This document shows, in pieces, positions 62,201 through 64,000 of a stretch of DNA of 64,000 nucleotides. A program made the translations under genes and the position numbers. Under the pieces are notes generated by a model. It was not told the origin of the DNA. It saw only the letters and a list, made by a program, of their open reading frames with translations, and ran no database searches. The stretch is from Streptomyces umbrinus (GTDB taxonomy: Bacteria; Actinomycetota; Actinomycetes; Streptomycetales; Streptomycetaceae): contig NZ_JAUSZI010000002.1 of NCBI RefSeq assembly GCF_030817415.1, forward strand, positions 10,329,501 to 10,393,500, in the 5' to 3' direction. How positions within the stretch are numbered: the first letter of the stretch is position 1; each line of letters begins with the position of its first letter.

Positions 62201-62768
62201 GACAGGCGGTGTAGGCGGTGTGCGCCAGCAGCCGGCGAGGAGCGAGCAGCCGGGAGACCGACCGGCGGGGGTCGGTCTCGTGCCCCGGGAGGGTCTGTGC
62301 GTGGGCCCACAGGTGCAGTAAGGCCGGATCGGGCAGTTCGGTCCCGTCGACCCGCAGCACGGGCAGTTGGATGCCTGGCTCCCGCTGCGGCCGGCCCGCC
62401 GCGAACGGAACGCAGACCAGCGCGAGCCAGGGCCGCAGGGCGCCCGTCGGACCCGGCGCCAACGGGGTGAACAGCCAGGGAAGTTCGGCCCGTTCGAACT
62501 CCACCATCGGGAACTTGGTGGTCTCCGCGTCCGGTGTGCCGGGCAGCGGGAAGAGCCGCACGATCTCCTTGGGGTCGAGCGCCCGCACGTCGCCCGGCCC
62601 GTACAGCTGCAGTGCGGGGACCGGAACAGGCTGCGCGGGGCGGTCGTTCACCGAGGCGGTGGCCGCCAGCGAGCCCCGTACGGGCAGGGTGTTGACCAGG
62701 GTGTCGGGGTCGGCGAGCGAAGCGGCGGCCCCGACCCGCTGCCAGGACGCGAAGGTGTACGTGGTCAT
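59235..62768 (-). CDS. Very large protein of unknown function with tandem GxW (MORN-like) repeats (1177 aa)
   Basis: ATG 62768 (MTTYTFASWQRVGAAASLADPD) overlaps the upstream stop as ATGA. The N-terminal 600 residues have blocks such as LQLYGPGDVRALDPKEIVRLFPLPGT, FPMVEFERAELPWLFTPLAPGP and LARFARLVAGRLHLRHVRPLS. Residues about 630-765 are a run of eight or so short GxW/GxF units (GLWTG, GSWDMG, GVWKGDYAGNW, LYTGTW, GTWRGVCTGTW, VFTGTW, GTFRGGCPGSW), resembling MORN repeats. The C-terminal part has ALTNAPFVAAYMVGANHEFARELRWREYPTDQRGTYFASFWG. No catalytic signature or export signal is seen. Confidence 0.8.
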   Translation of the reverse strand: MTTYTFASWQRVGAAASLADPDTLVNTLPVRGSLAATASVNDRPAQPVPVPALQLYGPGDVRALDPKEIVRLFPLPGTPDAETTKFPMVEFERAELPWLFTPLAPGPTGALRPWLALVCVPFAAGRPQREPGIQLPVLRVDGTELPDPALLHLWAHAQTLPGHETDPRRSVSRLLAPRRLLAHTAYTACLVPSFEVGRLAGLGKDVAGGNLAPAWTPGARCELPVYFSWTFSTGEGGDFETLADRLRARPLPPKAGRRPLDVSRPGLFATGPGPVVQEVESALRDPNAPARDPWPVGEPSAEWQQRLAKALVPVADGTGDEDPDVLPPLYGGFHALSKGAAPASSGWLDTLNLDPRWRVAAGLGARAVQADQERLMASAWRQLADVRAANRLLELARFARLVAGRLHLRHVRPLSTDEVLRLATPLQSRLALTADTTLWSSIRTSLLPNAMATMEFHRAMRPMGVLSRRVGLIAGRSTDAQQPPFATVLASVAGSPTGLSVPRRDPDGAVAFAVAPERVVAPERLSAVREVFAPEDGAPDAWRRVASEATQRSVQRAVTTEQLGATRPLAAGALNRAFRLSALPEIEAPADFLARTKVTPHGDLVFPSGRSGPAGLGLFTGESTTVPAPGRFTGAFDGLWTGEEAGDPAGEWHGKCTGSWDMGAGRSGVWKGDYAGNWSNASGQDGGDPTWIALYTGTWESGTEHGTWRGVCTGTWSPENISSDGVFTGTWQSADRHGTFRGGCPGSWDWCDADPTTELWWADCSGVLRVTGEGPGPEQEPWTADGLKGLVDEWYETGSLGLGAFTHPGPLAKQGDLLPAPAVLDTRPEDVRDMVVQAHDRVLGPSHAPPVPPRDPFPAQQAQQKIVDLTDPAVTVPAVVDTLVERPAGTDPEVPVQWAPVFADPMWPPLSAQSNEWMFAGLEHVPADTAVLALTNAPFVAAYMVGANHEFARELRWREYPTDQRGTYFASFWGQATDLPPLHTWKRDLTLGTHVTAPPDRVVLVLRSALLRRYPGAIVYAAPLLGTEPKDADARHPIFRGGLDPDTAMIGFDLTKTELLASPWCFVIAEQPTEPRFGLDDPPDNALTDPPTPGIWGRPYSPPPNTPSTADDWNNLDWSHLFDSKEAYLAATHAPGNQRPNVAHDGLVWGASAAGTARQCFQQPVRVVLPAARLLSP

Positions 62769-64000
62769 GGCCTCACCTCGTGTGCGGACACGACCTGGTA
62801 CAGCGCGGACCGGCCCGACACGGTCCTCAGCTGGGCGGTGGCCTCGGTGAACGTGGCCGTCCGGACGAACCCGCCGGCCTCCTTGAGCGTGCCGGTCCCC
62901 ACGATCGCGTACGTCCGCTCCTTCAGGACCGACGTGATCGGCGCAGTGGAGTACCGGCTGCGCAGTTCGTGCACGAGACTGCGGCCGACGGCCCCGAGGG
63001 GCAGTGCGGCCGTCAGCGCGGCGTCGGAGAGCACCCAGTGCGCGCCCGGGGTGATGACCGTGCCGCCGAGCCATTTGGTCTCGTACTCGACCGGCACCGA
63101 GTAACGGGGGGCAGCCGCCGAGGACGCGGGCGGGGTCAGCTCGCTGCCCGAGCGCAACCGCTCGAAGGCCGGCTGGGTGAGCTTCTCGTCGTCGGTCAGA
63201 TCGAAGAAGTCGGCCCGTGCGAAGTCCTCCTCGACGGGCTTCACGTCGCCCGCCCCGGCGGAGAACGCGACCTTCACACCGAACTTCGCCGGCGTCGGCA
63301 GCCGGCCCGGTCCGAACCGGACCACCTCGGTGTCCAGGGGAACCGTGCGCTGGCTGAAGCGGAGCCGCCCGAGAGGGTGCAGCAGACGCCCCCCTGCGGC
63401 GGCGTCGTCGGAACGCAGCGACACCATTGTGCGTGCCCCCTCCGGGAGGACCGGTTCCCAGCTCCGGGGGTCCTTCAGGGCCTGTTCGAGGAGTCGGCCG
63501 ACGTCCGGGGGCGGCGGGGCCTTGGCCTCGCCGGTGCAGTTCCAGCGTTCGTCGAAGGGGAAACTGACGTCGAAGAAGAGGATGGACACGCTGGCGCGGC
63601 CGGCGACGTGCCAGCAGGGCGTCGGCCCCTCCACGTCGACGCGCAGCCCGACCGAACACAGGGTTTCCCCGGCGAAGCGCAGCGCGAAGGAGCCGGCGAG
63701 GTCGAGCATGACGCCGAAGCTGGGCTCCCAGCGCACCAGGGCGTCGAAGGAGAGCCGCCCGGACACCCCGGTGCGGCTGGAACCGATGACCGCGGAGAGC
63801 TCGGCGCCCGCCTGGACGGTGCCGGGGGTGAGGGCGAAGTAGCCGCTGAAGACGATCCGCAGCAGCGGGCTGTCCGCGATCGGGATCGTGAGGCGCTTGG
63901 GCGTCGGAAAGCCCGCGGGCGGGGTGAACCGGGGGTGGAAGCCGCCGGCGCTCAGGATGAACGTAGCGTCCTGCCCGCTCTTGGCCCGCAGCGCGAGACC
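62765..64000 (-). CDS. DUF6603-like protein (C-terminal part; N-terminus beyond window)
   Basis: The frame stays open to the right edge; 411 residues are visible. The pattern ATFILSAGGFHPRFTPPAGFPTPKRLTI, FSGYFALTPGTVQAGAELSAVI, VSGRLSFDALVRWEPSFGVMLDLAGSFALRF, GPTPCWHVAGRASVSILFFDVSFPFDERW is that of the DUF6603 family, beta-rich proteins without known activity. The last 200 residues are less conserved and end VVSAHEVRP. Its stop overlaps the start of the 1177-residue gene by four bases. It is the first visible member of the operon; more genes may lie upstream. Confidence 0.75.
   Translation of the reverse strand, partial: GLALRAKSGQDATFILSAGGFHPRFTPPAGFPTPKRLTIPIADSPLLRIVFSGYFALTPGTVQAGAELSAVIGSSRTGVSGRLSFDALVRWEPSFGVMLDLAGSFALRFAGETLCSVGLRVDVEGPTPCWHVAGRASVSILFFDVSFPFDERWNCTGEAKAPPPPDVGRLLEQALKDPRSWEPVLPEGARTMVSLRSDDAAAGGRLLHPLGRLRFSQRTVPLDTEVVRFGPGRLPTPAKFGVKVAFSAGAGDVKPVEEDFARADFFDLTDDEKLTQPAFERLRSGSELTPPASSAAAPRYSVPVEYETKWLGGTVITPGAHWVLSDAALTAALPLGAVGRSLVHELRSRYSTAPITSVLKERTYAIVGTGTLKEAGGFVRTATFTEATAQLRTVSGRSALYQVVSAHEVRP

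Noticed and set aside
56286..62321. A 2011-residue open frame on the plus strand
   Set aside because: It is the antisense shadow of the 1544 and 1177 residue genes. Its translation is repetitive Gly/Arg/Gln without motifs, start signal or codon bias.
1..64000. tRNA, rRNA or CRISPR arrays
   Set aside because: I saw no cloverleaf-like CCA-ended sequence, rRNA core motif or regularly spaced repeat anywhere in the window.

Overview
The window is high-GC actinobacterial DNA, almost certainly a Streptomyces chromosome. Third codon positions are nearly always G or C. The gene content is typical of the genus: several secreted chitinases with ricin-type lectin domains, a carbohydrate ABC system, a probable mycothiol-dependent isomerase-family protein, an FxLD lanthipeptide and a decayed telomere-associated tap gene. 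The tap remnant and the many broken transposases suggest a chromosome arm or DNA derived from a linear plasmid.

Region 1 (1-16 kb) reads as a glycan-catabolic locus: the end of a GH3 hexosaminidase-like gene, a GH5-type beta-mannosidase, a BadF-type GlcNAc kinase, a GH3 glycosidase, a sugar ABC importer (lipoprotein plus two permeases), a very large GH38 alpha-mannosidase coupled to a His-rich protein of unknown function, an RpiR-type regulator and a SIS-domain protein. A set of shared operator-like motifs sits in front of these genes. Together they fit import and dismantling of mannose/GlcNAc oligosaccharides such as N-glycans. Region 2 (16-25.4 kb) has a dipeptide-type ABC operon, one gene of which fuses permease and ATPase, then a DinB/maleylpyruvate-isomerase-like protein, a LacI regulator and an APH-like kinase. 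Region 3 (25.4-31.5 kb) is a block of four secreted proteins: NPP1-like, GH19 chitinase, a ricin/beta-helix protein and GH18 chitinase, with a DasR-type site upstream of the last.

Region 4 (32-36.4 kb) is a transposon graveyard: an IS4-family element with intact ends and a 10-bp target duplication but a frameshifted transposase, pieces of a helicase, IS701 and tap genes, and a second IS4-type element. It is followed by a compact four-gene operon-like cluster (36.6-40.7 kb): caspase-like protease, small protein, trypsin-like protease, alpha/beta-hydrolase. This looks like an uncharacterised conflict or cell-suicide system. Region 5 (41.3-46.7 kb) is a class I lanthipeptide cluster (LanB, LanC, an unknown 230-residue protein and a precursor with eight core cysteines). 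Both sides of it carry transposase fragments (ISAzo13-, IS5- and IS110-like).

Region 6 (49-64 kb) has a VioB-type ferritin-like protein and, convergent to it, a tightly coupled minus-strand operon of very large proteins: a DUF6603-like protein running off the window, then 1177 aa, 1544 aa and 574 aa proteins, a seven-bladed WD40 propeller and an Ig-repeat protein. None carries a recognisable enzyme motif. I regard this operon and the caspase cluster as the best candidates for undescribed systems.
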